Shown here piece after piece: positions 19,828 through 28,030 of a stretch of DNA of 64,000 bases. The DNA comes from Hyphomicrobium sp. GTDB lineage: Bacteria; Pseudomonadota; Alphaproteobacteria; Rhizobiales; Hyphomicrobiaceae. A program made the position numbers and the translations under genes. The stretch covers positions 117,694 to 181,693 of the forward strand of contig NZ_WBUE01000006.1 in NCBI RefSeq assembly GCF_009026145.1. The letters run 5' to 3'. The first letter of the stretch is position 1. Each line of letters starts with the position of its first letter. The notes under the pieces are model-generated. The model was not told the origin of the DNA and ran no database searches. It was given only the letters and a program-made list of their open reading frames with translations.

Positions 19828-21192
19828 TTGTCGCTGCGCAATCGCCTGCTCGTTTCGATCCTTGCCACGCTGCTGCTGAGCCTCGTCGCCGGCGGCGCCT
19901 TCACCTATTGGCATGCGGTGGCCAAGATCGAGACCGAGATGCAGGCGGCAATCGCGGTCGGCAGCCGCATCGCGCACAACGCCGTCGACGATTGGGAGGA
20001 GGCGACCGACCCGGCGCGCCGCCTGGCCCTGCTGGTGGCGGATTTCGAGGGCGACCGGCACCTGCGCGCCATGCTCGTCGCGGATGGCAAGGTGCTCCGC
20101 TCCTCGCAGGTCGCGCGGGCGGAAACCCCCGCGCCTGCCTGGCTGGTCTCACTGCTGGCGGCGCCTCCGAAGGAAGTGGCGGTGGATCTGCCGCCCGTCT
20201 TCGATCGGTTCGGCACCGTCATACTGCAGACCGATCCGCGCAACGAGGTAGCCGAGGTGTGGAGCGACGTCTGGCTGACGCTGAGCGTGCTCACCATCTT
20301 CTGCGCGCTGGTGCTCGCCTTCATCTATTGGACGCTGGCGACGACTATCCGCCCGTTGCAGAACCTCACCACCGCCTTCGCGCGCGTCGGCGACGGCGAC
20401 TATCGCGAGCGCCTCAACGAGCGTGGCCCGCTGGAGCTCGTGCGCCTCTCGCAGAGCTTCAACCAAATGGTTGCGCGGCTAGCGCGCTCGGAGGCGCAGA
20501 ATAAGCGCCTGCAGCAGCAGCTCACCTCCGTGCAAGACGAGGAGCGCGCCGATCTCGCCCGCGACCTGCACGACGAAATCGGCCCGTTGCTGTTTGCCGC
20601 CGACGTCGATGCCGTGGCCATCGAGCAGCTCGCCAAGGCGGGCGAGTACGAGGACATTCCGCATCGCGTCGGCATCATCCGCGAGGCCATCGGCCGCATG
20701 CAGCGGCACGTGCGCGACATTCTCGGGCGCCTGCGTTCGGCGATGCTGCTCGACGTCGGTCTGGCGCACGCCATCGACAATCTCGTCGCGTTCTGGCGCG
20801 CCCACCGCCCGAAGCTGATCGTCCGCGTCGACGTGCCCGAGGAGAGCTTCGGCGAGCTGATCGACGGCACCATCTATCGCATCGTGCAGGAGAGCCTCAG
20901 CAACGCCGTGCGCCACGGCGCCCCGACGACGATAAGTATCGAGGTCAGGGCCAACGCCGATCGCTCGATCGATATTTGCGTCACCGACGACGGTTGCGGC
21001 CTCAAGGCCGGCACGGCGCCTGGCGGCTTCGGCATCGTCGGCATGCAAGAGCGCGTCGCCACGCTCGGTGGCCGCCTCGAGGTGGCCAATCGCACCGACG
21101 GGCCCGGGGTGGTCGTCACTGCACGTCTACCTGCGCGGGCGACCACAGCACCAGCCCGCTCCTACGAAAGTCACGAGGCAACGCTGCAATGA
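19828..21192 (+). CDS. NarL/DegS-type sensor histidine kinase
   Basis: A membrane-bound sensor kinase of about 454 residues. TTG at 19828 (MSLRNRLL) is the best start because the first helix (about 7-28) begins there. A periplasmic region (about 30-145) and a second helix (about 150-170, LTLSVLTIFCALVLAFIYWTLA) precede a HAMP domain (about 172-225). The HisKA_3 box reads ARDLHDEIGPLLFA with the phosphorylated histidine at about 248. The ATPase domain has EESLSNAVRHGA (N box), DDGCGL and GGFGIVGMQERV. Its stop overlaps the response regulator start (ATGA), so the pair is translationally coupled. The signal is unknown. Confidence 0.92.
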   Translation: MSLRNRLLVSILATLLLSLVAGGAFTYWHAVAKIETEMQAAIAVGSRIAHNAVDDWEEATDPARRLALLVADFEGDRHLRAMLVADGKVLRSSQVARAETPAPAWLVSLLAAPPKEVAVDLPPVFDRFGTVILQTDPRNEVAEVWSDVWLTLSVLTIFCALVLAFIYWTLATTIRPLQNLTTAFARVGDGDYRERLNERGPLELVRLSQSFNQMVARLARSEAQNKRLQQQLTSVQDEERADLARDLHDEIGPLLFAADVDAVAIEQLAKAGEYEDIPHRVGIIREAIGRMQRHVRDILGRLRSAMLLDVGLAHAIDNLVAFWRAHRPKLIVRVDVPEESFGELIDGTIYRIVQESLSNAVRHGAPTTISIEVRANADRSIDICVTDDGCGLKAGTAPGGFGIVGMQERVATLGGRLEVANRTDGPGVVVTARLPARATTAPARSYESHEATLQ

Positions 21193-21800
21193 AGATCCTG
21201 CTGGTGGATGATCATATCGTCGTGCGCGAGGGCGTTCGCCGCCTGTTGTCGGGCATGAGCGGCGCCGAGCTGCACGAGGCCTCGACCGGCGAGGAAGCGC
21301 TTGCCATGTTCCGCGAGATACGCCCCGAGCTGGTGCTGCTCGACCTCAACCTGACTGGCATCGGCGGGCTCGAGCTGTTGCGCCGCCTCTTGAGCGAGGA
21401 CGAGAAGGTGCGCGTCGTGGTGTTCTCCATGCACGCCGAGCCCATCTACGCCGCCCGGGCGCTGAGGCTCGGCGCGCGCGGCTACGTCAGCAAGAGCGCC
21501 GGCGCCGATGAGCTTGTCACCGCAGTCAAGAAGGTGGCGGAGGGGGGGCGCTACGTGGAGCGCGAGATCGCCGGCGAGCTGGCCTTCACGCAGCTTTCGG
21601 CCGAGGACCCGCTGCAGCAGCTCACCATGCGCGAGATCGAGATCCTGCGCCTTCTGGGCGAGGGCAACAGCCTCACCGAGATCGCGCAAACCATCGGCGT
21701 CGCCTACAAGACGGTGGCCAACACCTGCTCGATCATCAAGAGCAAGCTCGGCGTCGAGCGCACCGCGGATCTGATCCGCGTTTCCATGGAAATGAAGTAG
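21189..21800 (+). CDS. LuxR/NarL-type response regulator
   Basis: A 203-residue response regulator. The receiver domain (1-120) has the acidic pair D7-D8, the phospho-acceptor D52 in LVLLDLNLTG and the lysine in YVSKSAGADEL. The C-terminal LuxR-type HTH (about 140-203) contains LTMREIEILRLLGEGNSLTEIAQTIGVAYKTVANTCSIIKSKLGV. It is partner of the kinase encoded immediately upstream. Target genes are not evident. It is convergent with the globin/methylamine operon and separated from it by 184 bases. Confidence 0.94.
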   Translation: MKILLVDDHIVVREGVRRLLSGMSGAELHEASTGEEALAMFREIRPELVLLDLNLTGIGGLELLRRLLSEDEKVRVVVFSMHAEPIYAARALRLGARGYVSKSAGADELVTAVKKVAEGGRYVEREIAGELAFTQLSAEDPLQQLTMREIEILRLLGEGNSLTEIAQTIGVAYKTVANTCSIIKSKLGVERTADLIRVSMEMK

Positions 21801-21984
21801 CGCGCCGACCACCGCGCCCGCGACGTCGCGTCGGGCTATTCGGGAACTTTCAGAAATCGAGACCGGGAAATTTGCCCTAGTCGCTGCGTGCGCCGGCCCG
21901 CTACCGTCCGCGCGCCGCGCACTTGCGGAAGGTAGTCGTGTGCTCAAGGGCACCCGACGTCCTTCCGCTTTTTTTTGCCTGAGA

Positions 21985-22437
21985 TTACTTCTGGTTGACC
22001 AGGAGCGTCGCCACGCGCGCGAACGGCGCCATCAGCCGCGCCTTGATATCGGCCGGCAGCCCGACGCGATCGATGGCGATCGCCATGCAATTGAGCCAGG
22101 CATCCTTCGCCTCGGCATCGATTTCCACGTGCTCGTGCATCTGGCGCACGTCCGAGTGGCCGTGCTTCTGCACATAGAGGCTGGGGCCGGCAAAGAAGCC
22201 CGATAGGAAATTGAACTGCTCGATGCGCGAGTGAGCGACCCCGTGCCCGCGCAAATGCAGCACGTGCAGGACACGTCCTTCCGGCTCGCGCTCGATGATG
22301 TCGTAAAACGTCTCGACCAGATTGCGCAGGCCCTTTTCGCCACCCACCAGATCGTAGGGAAGGGGCTCGGCCGCAGCGGAACGCGGGGGATTGGGTTCGG
22401 CCGCGTGGGATGCATTGCCGGGCGGCGCGGCTGTCAT
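21985..22437 (-). CDS. Group II truncated haemoglobin (trHbO-like)
   Basis: A 150-residue globin with a proline/alanine-rich N-terminal tail of about 27 residues. The truncated-globin core then follows: YDLVGGEKGLRNLVETFYDIIE with the distal B10 tyrosine, the F-helix region SGFFAGPSLYVQKHGHSDVRQMHEH carrying the proximal histidine, and DAWLNCM with the G8 tryptophan of group II. Such proteins bind O2 or NO and protect against reactive species. It lies 92 bases after gmaS on the same strand, the last gene of the methylamine operon. A link to oxygen supply or protection of flavoenzymes is inference only. Confidence 0.9.
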   Translation of the reverse strand: MTAAPPGNASHAAEPNPPRSAAAEPLPYDLVGGEKGLRNLVETFYDIIEREPEGRVLHVLHLRGHGVAHSRIEQFNFLSGFFAGPSLYVQKHGHSDVRQMHEHVEIDAEAKDAWLNCMAIAIDRVGLPADIKARLMAPFARVATLLVNQK

Positions 22438-22529
22438 GGGACCCTCCAGGCTCTGCGTCTTCTTTTTGTGAGGAGGGATGAGGCTCGCACGGTCTCCGTC
22501 GGACGATGCGAGCCCCTCGTTCTCAGGGC

Positions 22530-23861
22530 TCAGACGTCGAGCGTGTTGTCGAGCTCCCACTGGGTGAAGTGCGAGGCGTAGGAGTTCCACTCGTTCTGCT
22601 TGAGCTTCAGGTAGGCATCGGCAAACTCGTTGCCGAGCGCCGCCTTCAGCTCCGCATCCTTGTCGAAGTTGCGCAGGGCATCGAGCAGGTTGAGCGGCAG
22701 CTTCGGCGCATCCGTGACTGTGTACCCGAGCTGGTACATGTCGATATCGTAGCGGCGTCCCGGGCTTGCCTTGTGGGCGATGCCGGAAAGGCCCGCGGCA
22801 ATGACGGCAGCCTGCAGCAGGTAGGGATTGGCGGCGCCATCGGGGAGGCGCAACTCGAACCTGCCCTTGCCGGGAACGCGCACCATATGCGTGCGGTTGT
22901 TGCCGGTCCACGTGACCGTGTTCGGCGACCAGGTGGCACCCGAGATCGTGCGCGGCGCGTTGATGCGCTTGTAGGAGTTGACCGTCGGGTTGGTGATGGC
23001 GGCCAGCGCCTCGGCATGGCGCATGATGCCGCCGAGGAAATTGTAGCCCTGTTGCGACAGACCCATCTCGTCGGTGTTGTCGAGGAAGGCGTTGGTGGTG
23101 CCGGCCCTGTCCCATACCGAGATGTGCACGTGGCAGCCGTTGCCGGTGAGGCCGGGGAAGGGCTTGGGCATGAAGGTGGCCCTGAGGCCGTGCTTCTCGG
23201 CGATCGACTTGACCATGAACTTGAAGAACGAGTGCCGGTCGGCGGTGATCAGCGCGTCATCGAAGTTCCAGTTCATCTCGAACTGGCCGTTGGCATCCTC
23301 GTGGTCGTTCTGGTAGGGGCCCCAGCCCAGCTCCAGCATGTAGTCGCAGATTTCGCTGATGACGTCGTAGCGGCGCATCAGGGCTTGCTGGTCGTAGCAC
23401 GGCTTGGCAGCGTTATCCTTCGTGTCGGAGATTGCAGTGCCGTCGGTGTTGGTGAGGAAATACTCGCATTCGACGCCGGTCTTGACGTAGAGGCCCTGTG
23501 CATTGGCCTTCGCCAGAACGTTCTTGAGCACGACGCGCGGCGCCTGCGCCACGTGCTTGTCCTCCATGACGCAATCGGCGGCCACCCAGGCAACGTCCTT
23601 CTTCCAGGGAAGCTGGATGAGGGCCGAAGGATCGGGCATCCCGAACAGGTCGGGGTGCGCCGGCGTCATGTCGAGCCAGGTGGCGAAGCCCGCGAACCCG
23701 GCGCCATCCTTCTGCATATCGGCAATCGCTGCCGCCGGGACCAGCTTGGCGCGCTGGCCGCCGAACAGATCGGTGTAGGAGATCATGAAGTAGCGGATGC
23801 CGCGTTCCTTCGCGATCTGCGCGAGGTCCTGAGTGGCGATGTGAGCCATATCCTGAGCCAT
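22530..23861 (-). CDS. gmaS: Gamma-glutamylmethylamide synthetase
   Basis: A 443-residue glutamine-synthetase family enzyme (GlnT/type III-like). It is expected to make gamma-glutamylmethylamide from glutamate, methylamine and ATP. GS catalytic motifs are visible: VECEYF, NDHEDANGQFEMNWNF, FMPKPFPGLTGNGCHVHISVWD and the arginine-rich NRTHMVRVPGKGRFELRLPDGAANPYL. The start at 23861 gives MAQDMAHIATQ and the family length. An assignment as ordinary glutamine synthetase is disfavoured by the neighbours: mgsABC lie immediately upstream on the same strand and mgdABCD is divergent, the arrangement of N-methylglutamate pathway clusters. Confidence 0.93.
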   Translation of the reverse strand: MAQDMAHIATQDLAQIAKERGIRYFMISYTDLFGGQRAKLVPAAAIADMQKDGAGFAGFATWLDMTPAHPDLFGMPDPSALIQLPWKKDVAWVAADCVMEDKHVAQAPRVVLKNVLAKANAQGLYVKTGVECEYFLTNTDGTAISDTKDNAAKPCYDQQALMRRYDVISEICDYMLELGWGPYQNDHEDANGQFEMNWNFDDALITADRHSFFKFMVKSIAEKHGLRATFMPKPFPGLTGNGCHVHISVWDRAGTTNAFLDNTDEMGLSQQGYNFLGGIMRHAEALAAITNPTVNSYKRINAPRTISGATWSPNTVTWTGNNRTHMVRVPGKGRFELRLPDGAANPYLLQAAVIAAGLSGIAHKASPGRRYDIDMYQLGYTVTDAPKLPLNLLDALRNFDKDAELKAALGNEFADAYLKLKQNEWNSYASHFTQWELDNTLDV

Positions 23862-23947
23862 AGGTACTTCCCCAACCGTGGTTACGTTGGCGCGCTTCGC
23901 GGGCGATCGAAACTTCGCAAACAGACCCAAACCTAGCCGCCCTGTTT

Positions 23948-25276
23948 CTAAAGGTTGCCCTGTCCCGGTATCCAGCTCGTCCCAGCGAGCGGCACGCGCG
24001 CCATGGCGGCGGCCTCGATGGTGAGCGCGCAGAGATCCTCGGGCTCGAGATTGTGCACGTGATTGTGTCCACAGGCGCGCGCGATGGTCTGCGTCTCGAG
24101 CGTCATCACTTTGAGGTAGTTGGCGAGGCGGCGGCCGGCGAGGACGGGATCGAGGCGCCCTGCAAGATGAGGGTCCTGCGTGGTGATGCCGGCCGGGTCG
24201 CGGCCCTCGTGCCAATCATCGTAGGAGCCGGCCGTGGTCTGGAGCTGCTGATATTCGCTCTCTAGCGAGGGATCATTGTCGCCGAGGGCGACGAGCGCTG
24301 CCGAGCCGATGGAGACGGCATCCGCGCCGAGCGCCAGAGCCTTCGCAACGTCGGCGCCATTGCGGATGCCGCCGGAGATGATGAGCTGCACCTTGCGGTG
24401 CATGCCGAGATCTTGCAGCGCCTGCACGGCGGGGCGAATGCAGGCGAGCGTCGGCTGGCCGACGTGCTCGATGAACACCTCCTGCGTCGCCGCCGTGCCG
24501 CCCTGCATGCCGTCGACGACCACGCAGTCGGCCCCAGCCTTCACGGCCAGTGCCACGTCGTAGTAGGGGCGCGCGCCGCCGACCTTGATATAGATCGGTT
24601 TCTCCCAGTCGGTGATCTCGCGCAGCTCGAGGATCTTGATCTCGAGATCGTCGGGACCGGTCCAGTCGGGGTGCCGGCAGGCCGATCGCTGGTCGATGCC
24701 CTTGGGCAGGGTGCGCATCTCGGCGACGCGGTCGGAGATCTTCTGGCCGAGCAGCATGCCGCCGCCGCCGGGCTTGGCGCCCTGGCCGACCACCACCTCG
24801 ATGGCGTCGGCCTTCCTGAGGTCGTCGGGGTTCATGCCGTAGCGCGAGGGCAGGTACTGGTAGACCAGCGTTTGCGACTGCCCGCGCTCCTCCGGCGTCA
24901 TGCCGCCATCGCCGGTCGTCGTCGATGTGCCCGCGATCGTGGCGCCGCGGCCGAGGGCTTCCTTGGCGTTGGCGGAGAGAGAGCCGAAGCTCATGCCGGC
25001 GATGGTGATGGGGATCTTCAGCTCGATCGGCTTCTTGGCGTAGCGCGTGCCGATAACGACGTTGGTCGCGCATTTCTCTCGGTAGCCTTCGAGCGGATAG
25101 CGCGACATCGAGGCGCCGAGGAACAGCAGATCGTCGAAGTGCGGGAGCTTGCGCTTGGCGCCGCCGCCGCGGATGTCATAGATGCCGGTCGTCGCGGCGC
25201 GGCGGATCTCTGAAAGCGTGTACTCGTCGAAAATGGCGGACTTGCGCGGTGTGGTCGGCGGGTTGTGGTAGCTCAT
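23948..25276 (-). CDS. mgsC: N-methylglutamate synthase subunit C (FMN/glutamate synthase-like)
   Basis: A 442-residue protein equal to the FMN-binding synthase domain of glutamate synthase. Key segments are IPITIAGMSFGSLSANAKEALGRGA, GTSTTTGDGGMTPEERG, VVVGQGAKPGGGGMLLGQK, GGTAATQEVFIEHVGQPT and LIISGGIRNGADVAKALALGADAVSIGSAAL. The C-terminal part has several cysteines and histidines (RACGHNHVHNLEPEDLCALT). MgsABC together convert methylamine and glutamate (or the gamma-glutamylmethylamide product) to N-methylglutamate. The start overlaps the mgsB stop by one base (TGATG). Confidence 0.93.
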   Translation of the reverse strand: MSYHNPPTTPRKSAIFDEYTLSEIRRAATTGIYDIRGGGAKRKLPHFDDLLFLGASMSRYPLEGYREKCATNVVIGTRYAKKPIELKIPITIAGMSFGSLSANAKEALGRGATIAGTSTTTGDGGMTPEERGQSQTLVYQYLPSRYGMNPDDLRKADAIEVVVGQGAKPGGGGMLLGQKISDRVAEMRTLPKGIDQRSACRHPDWTGPDDLEIKILELREITDWEKPIYIKVGGARPYYDVALAVKAGADCVVVDGMQGGTAATQEVFIEHVGQPTLACIRPAVQALQDLGMHRKVQLIISGGIRNGADVAKALALGADAVSIGSAALVALGDNDPSLESEYQQLQTTAGSYDDWHEGRDPAGITTQDPHLAGRLDPVLAGRRLANYLKVMTLETQTIARACGHNHVHNLEPEDLCALTIEAAAMARVPLAGTSWIPGQGNL

Positions 25277-25962
25277 CAGTAGGCGTCCGCGTTGTCGATA
25301 TTGAAGTTATACAGCTTGCGGGCCGAGCCGTAGCGGCGGAAGTCCTTCGGCTTGACGCCATTGAGGCCGGCGCGCTGCAGAAGGTTGTCGACGAGTTCCA
25401 GGTGCTCGTCGCGCATCTCCTTCTCGATGCAATCGGCGCCTAGGCTCTTGACCTGGCCGCGCACGAACAGCTTGGCCTCGTAGATGGAATCCCCCAGAGC
25501 ATCGCCGGCATCGCCGAAAACGACGAGGTTGCCCGTCTGCGCCATGAACGCCGACATGTGGCCGATGTTGCCCTTGACGACGATGTCGATGCCCTTCATC
25601 GAGATGCCGCAGCGCGAGGAGGCATTGCCCTCGACGACGAGCATGCCGCCGCGCCCGGTGGCGCCAGCGTACTGGCTGACATCGCCTTTGACGACCACTT
25701 TGCCCGACATCATGTTCTCGGCAGCGCCGGGGCCGGCCGAGCCGTGCACGGTGATCGTCGCCTGCTTGTTCATGCCGGCGACGTAGTAGCCGACGCTGCC
25801 CTTGATATCGATGTTGAGCGGGGCGTCGACGCCGGCGGCGACGGCATGGCTGCCCTTGGGGTTTAGAACTTCCCACTGCGTCTCGTTAGTGCCGGCGGTC
25901 TGCCTGTGCAGCAGCTCGTTCAGGTCGCGTAGCGATAAGGTGGCGAGATCGATGGTCGGCAT
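25276..25962 (-). CDS. mgsB: N-methylglutamate synthase subunit B (GXGXG domain)
   Basis: A 228-residue protein made almost entirely of the right-handed beta-helix GXGXG domain found at the C terminus of glutamate synthase. The repeating glycine pattern runs from about residue 45 to 180 (ITVHGSAGPGAAENMMSGKVVVKGD, GRGGMLVVEGNASSRCGISMKGIDIVVKGNIG, TGNLVVFGDAGDALGDSIYEAKLFVRG). In the split enzyme it is the structural scaffold between the amidotransferase (MgsA) and the FMN subunit (MgsC). It follows mgsA after five bases and overlaps mgsC by one. Confidence 0.93.
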   Translation of the reverse strand: MPTIDLATLSLRDLNELLHRQTAGTNETQWEVLNPKGSHAVAAGVDAPLNIDIKGSVGYYVAGMNKQATITVHGSAGPGAAENMMSGKVVVKGDVSQYAGATGRGGMLVVEGNASSRCGISMKGIDIVVKGNIGHMSAFMAQTGNLVVFGDAGDALGDSIYEAKLFVRGQVKSLGADCIEKEMRDEHLELVDNLLQRAGLNGVKPKDFRRYGSARKLYNFNIDNADAY

Positions 25963-25967
25963 TAGGA

Positions 25968-26864
25968 TTAGCGCTCCCAGAAGTAGACAGTGGCGGGCTC
26001 GGGCTCCCAGATGCGCGCGCTATCGACGCCGGGCAGTCCAGCGAGGGCGCGGTACTCCGACCCGAAGGCGACGTACCGATCCGTCTCCGCCATCACCGCC
26101 GGCTTGCAGGCGATGGGGTCGCGTACCACGGCAAAGCCGTTCTTGGTGCCGACGACGAAGGTGAAGAAGCCGTCCAGGTCGTCGAGGCTCTTCTGCAGCG
26201 CTTCGCCGAGGTTCATGCCCTGCTTGATGCGCCACGAAATGTAGGCGGCGGCGACCTCGGTATCGTTCTCAGTCTCGAAGGTCATGCCGTCGCGAACCAG
26301 CTCGCGGCGCAGGTTGTGATGGTTCGACAGCGAACCGTTGTGCACCAGGCACTGGTCCGACCCGGTCGAGAATGGGTGCGCGCCCATGGTGGTCACCGCG
26401 GACTCGGTGGCCATGCGGGTGTGGCCGATGGCGTGCGAGCCTTGCATTTTGCTGAGGTCGAAGCGGCTGGCGACTTGCATCGGGTAGCCGACCTCCTTGT
26501 AGATCTCGATGGCCTCGCCGGTGCTCATGATGCGCAGCTTCGGGTGGCCGGTGCGCAGCGCTTCGCGTGCCGCCTGAGCCTTGTCGGCGGGAACGGTGAG
26601 CACGCCGTGCGTCGACTTGCGCTCGAGGCTGACATCGGTGCCGATGGCCTGGGAAATCGTCGCCGTCAGTCCGGCGAAGTCCCGATCGGGATCGGGCGAC
26701 TGCAGGGTGATCTTGGCTCGTCCCTGGAGAGCCGGTCCATATACGGCAAAGCCCGCCGAATCCGGTCCGCGCTCGCACATGGTCGCGAGCATGGTCGAGG
26801 TGAGCGCTCCGAGTTTCGGTTCAAGCTCGGCGTCCTTGATGAATAAGCCGACGATGCCGCACAT
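25968..26864 (-). CDS. mgsA: N-methylglutamate synthase subunit A (class II glutamine amidotransferase)
   Basis: A 298-residue Ntn-type amidotransferase corresponding to the N-terminal domain of glutamate synthase. The mature nucleophile is the cysteine immediately after the initiator methionine (MCGIVGLFIKD). Later motifs are GHTRMATESAVTTMGAHPFS and HNGSLSNHHNLRREL, then ETENDTEVAAAYISWR. In MgsABC it would release the amine from the amide donor for transfer onto the synthase site. It is the first gene of the mgsABC-gmaS-globin group, 60 bases after a small membrane protein gene. Confidence 0.93.
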   Translation of the reverse strand: MCGIVGLFIKDAELEPKLGALTSTMLATMCERGPDSAGFAVYGPALQGRAKITLQSPDPDRDFAGLTATISQAIGTDVSLERKSTHGVLTVPADKAQAAREALRTGHPKLRIMSTGEAIEIYKEVGYPMQVASRFDLSKMQGSHAIGHTRMATESAVTTMGAHPFSTGSDQCLVHNGSLSNHHNLRRELVRDGMTFETENDTEVAAAYISWRIKQGMNLGEALQKSLDDLDGFFTFVVGTKNGFAVVRDPIACKPAVMAETDRYVAFGSEYRALAGLPGVDSARIWEPEPATVYFWER

Positions 26865-26924
26865 TTTCTACGGTCCCCACATGCTTAGATGGCTGAGGAA
26901 ACTTAGCAGGGGCTTCGATGCAAT

Positions 26925-27233
26925 TCAACTGCTATGAATACTATTTTCCCCTGAGGCAACTTTTTGCCCATGACGCCACATCTCGTAGCGCAGGCGCGCG
27001 ATGCGATAGGCGTCCGGAATGGAGAGCGCCCAAACGAACAAGCCGCCAGCGGAGCGTCCGATGAACGAGGTGTCCGGCGTCGTCGTGTGCCAGGTCAAGA
27101 TGGCCAGCAGCAGCGAGAAGAAGGCAAAGCCCAATCCGCGCTGCGGCGCGCCGGCGGCGACATGTCCTGCGCCGGGTGCAAGGATGGCGAGGGCGAGAAC
27201 GATATAGGGGTTGATCGGCTTCTTAGCGCTCAT
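26925..27233 (-). CDS. Small membrane protein of the methylamine cluster
   Basis: A 102-residue protein with two or three hydrophobic segments (about 8-28, 34-48 and 60-75) and a positively charged C-terminal tail (YRIARLRYEMWRHGQK). The start ATG overlaps the previous gene's stop by four bases (27230-27233), so both are translated together. I do not recognise a characterised family. Its position between the permease genes and mgsA suggests a membrane role in methylamine use, but this is context only. Confidence 0.75.
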   Translation of the reverse strand: MSAKKPINPYIVLALAILAPGAGHVAAGAPQRGLGFAFFSLLLAILTWHTTTPDTSFIGRSAGGLFVWALSIPDAYRIARLRYEMWRHGQKVASGENSIHSS

Positions 27234-27901
27234 GCGGCGCGTGCCCGGCCGTAAGCGGAGGCGATGGCGCGGATGGTCTGCAGCTGGTCGAGCACCGTTG
27301 CCAGATCGTGCCGCGCCACCGCGGCGTCCTCAAATACCGATTGGCGCAGCAGCAGGTGCTCGCCACGCTTGCCCTCGCCGGCTTGACGCACGATGCGCAA
27401 GCCCCGCTCGGTGATGACGATCTCCTTGATGCGCGCATCGGCGAGCACATCGATGAGCGTCTCGGCGAGCGCCGCAAGCAGGCGCTCGGCGCCGGCGTCG
27501 CCGCGGATCAGCACCTCGGCCGGGACGCCGTGCGGGGCATCCAAGCGATGCTCGAAGCGCGCGTTGAGCGAGTAGAACTCGGTGCCCGCCGGGCGTACGA
27601 GCACGCTAAGCCGCGGCAGGGCGGCGTTGTGGTCAAGGATCGTCGTGCTGAGCCACAGCTGCGGCAGCCGGCGGATGGTCATCGTATCGGGGATGAGATC
27701 GACGCGAACCTCACGGCCAAGAAGCCGACCGGAAAGGTGCGGGAAACCGTCGCCGCCATGGGTGAGGTGGGGACGCTCGACGGCATTGACGCAACCATCG
27801 AGCAGCCCGCGCCGCGCTGCTTTCGCGGCGCGATGATCGCGTACGCCGACGAAGAGGACGGCAGCGATGGAGCCGGCGGCGAGGAGCATGATCAGGGACA
27901 T
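27230..27901 (-). CDS. Uncharacterised protein of the methylamine cluster
   Basis: A 223-residue protein with one N-terminal helix (MSLIMLLAAGSIAAVLFVGV), which is either an uncleaved signal anchor or a signal peptide, and a soluble remainder containing PHLTHGGDGFPHLSGRLLGREVRVDLIPDTM and RLPQLWLSTTI. No catalytic motif was recognised. It is coupled to the next small membrane protein gene (ATGA) and lies 129 bases after the permease gene. A membrane-anchored accessory protein of the methylamine system is plausible. Nothing in the sequence gives an activity. Confidence 0.75.
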   Translation of the reverse strand: MSLIMLLAAGSIAAVLFVGVRDHRAAKAARRGLLDGCVNAVERPHLTHGGDGFPHLSGRLLGREVRVDLIPDTMTIRRLPQLWLSTTILDHNAALPRLSVLVRPAGTEFYSLNARFEHRLDAPHGVPAEVLIRGDAGAERLLAALAETLIDVLADARIKEIVITERGLRIVRQAGEGKRGEHLLLRQSVFEDAAVARHDLATVLDQLQTIRAIASAYGRARAA

Positions 27902-28030
27902 CGCTTCGTTCTCACGCGGCTACTGAAGCAAGGCTTGGTAACGAAGGGGCGACCCCCGCAGAGCCAGACGGGGATCGCCAGGGGAGGTGCCGCGGGTCGT
28001 GGGATCCCGCGGCACGACACTCTTGCACTT

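Noticed and set aside
21985..23115. A long minus-strand frame joining the globin with upstream sequence.
   Set aside because: The upstream part is a shadow of gmaS in another frame; the globin starts at 22437.
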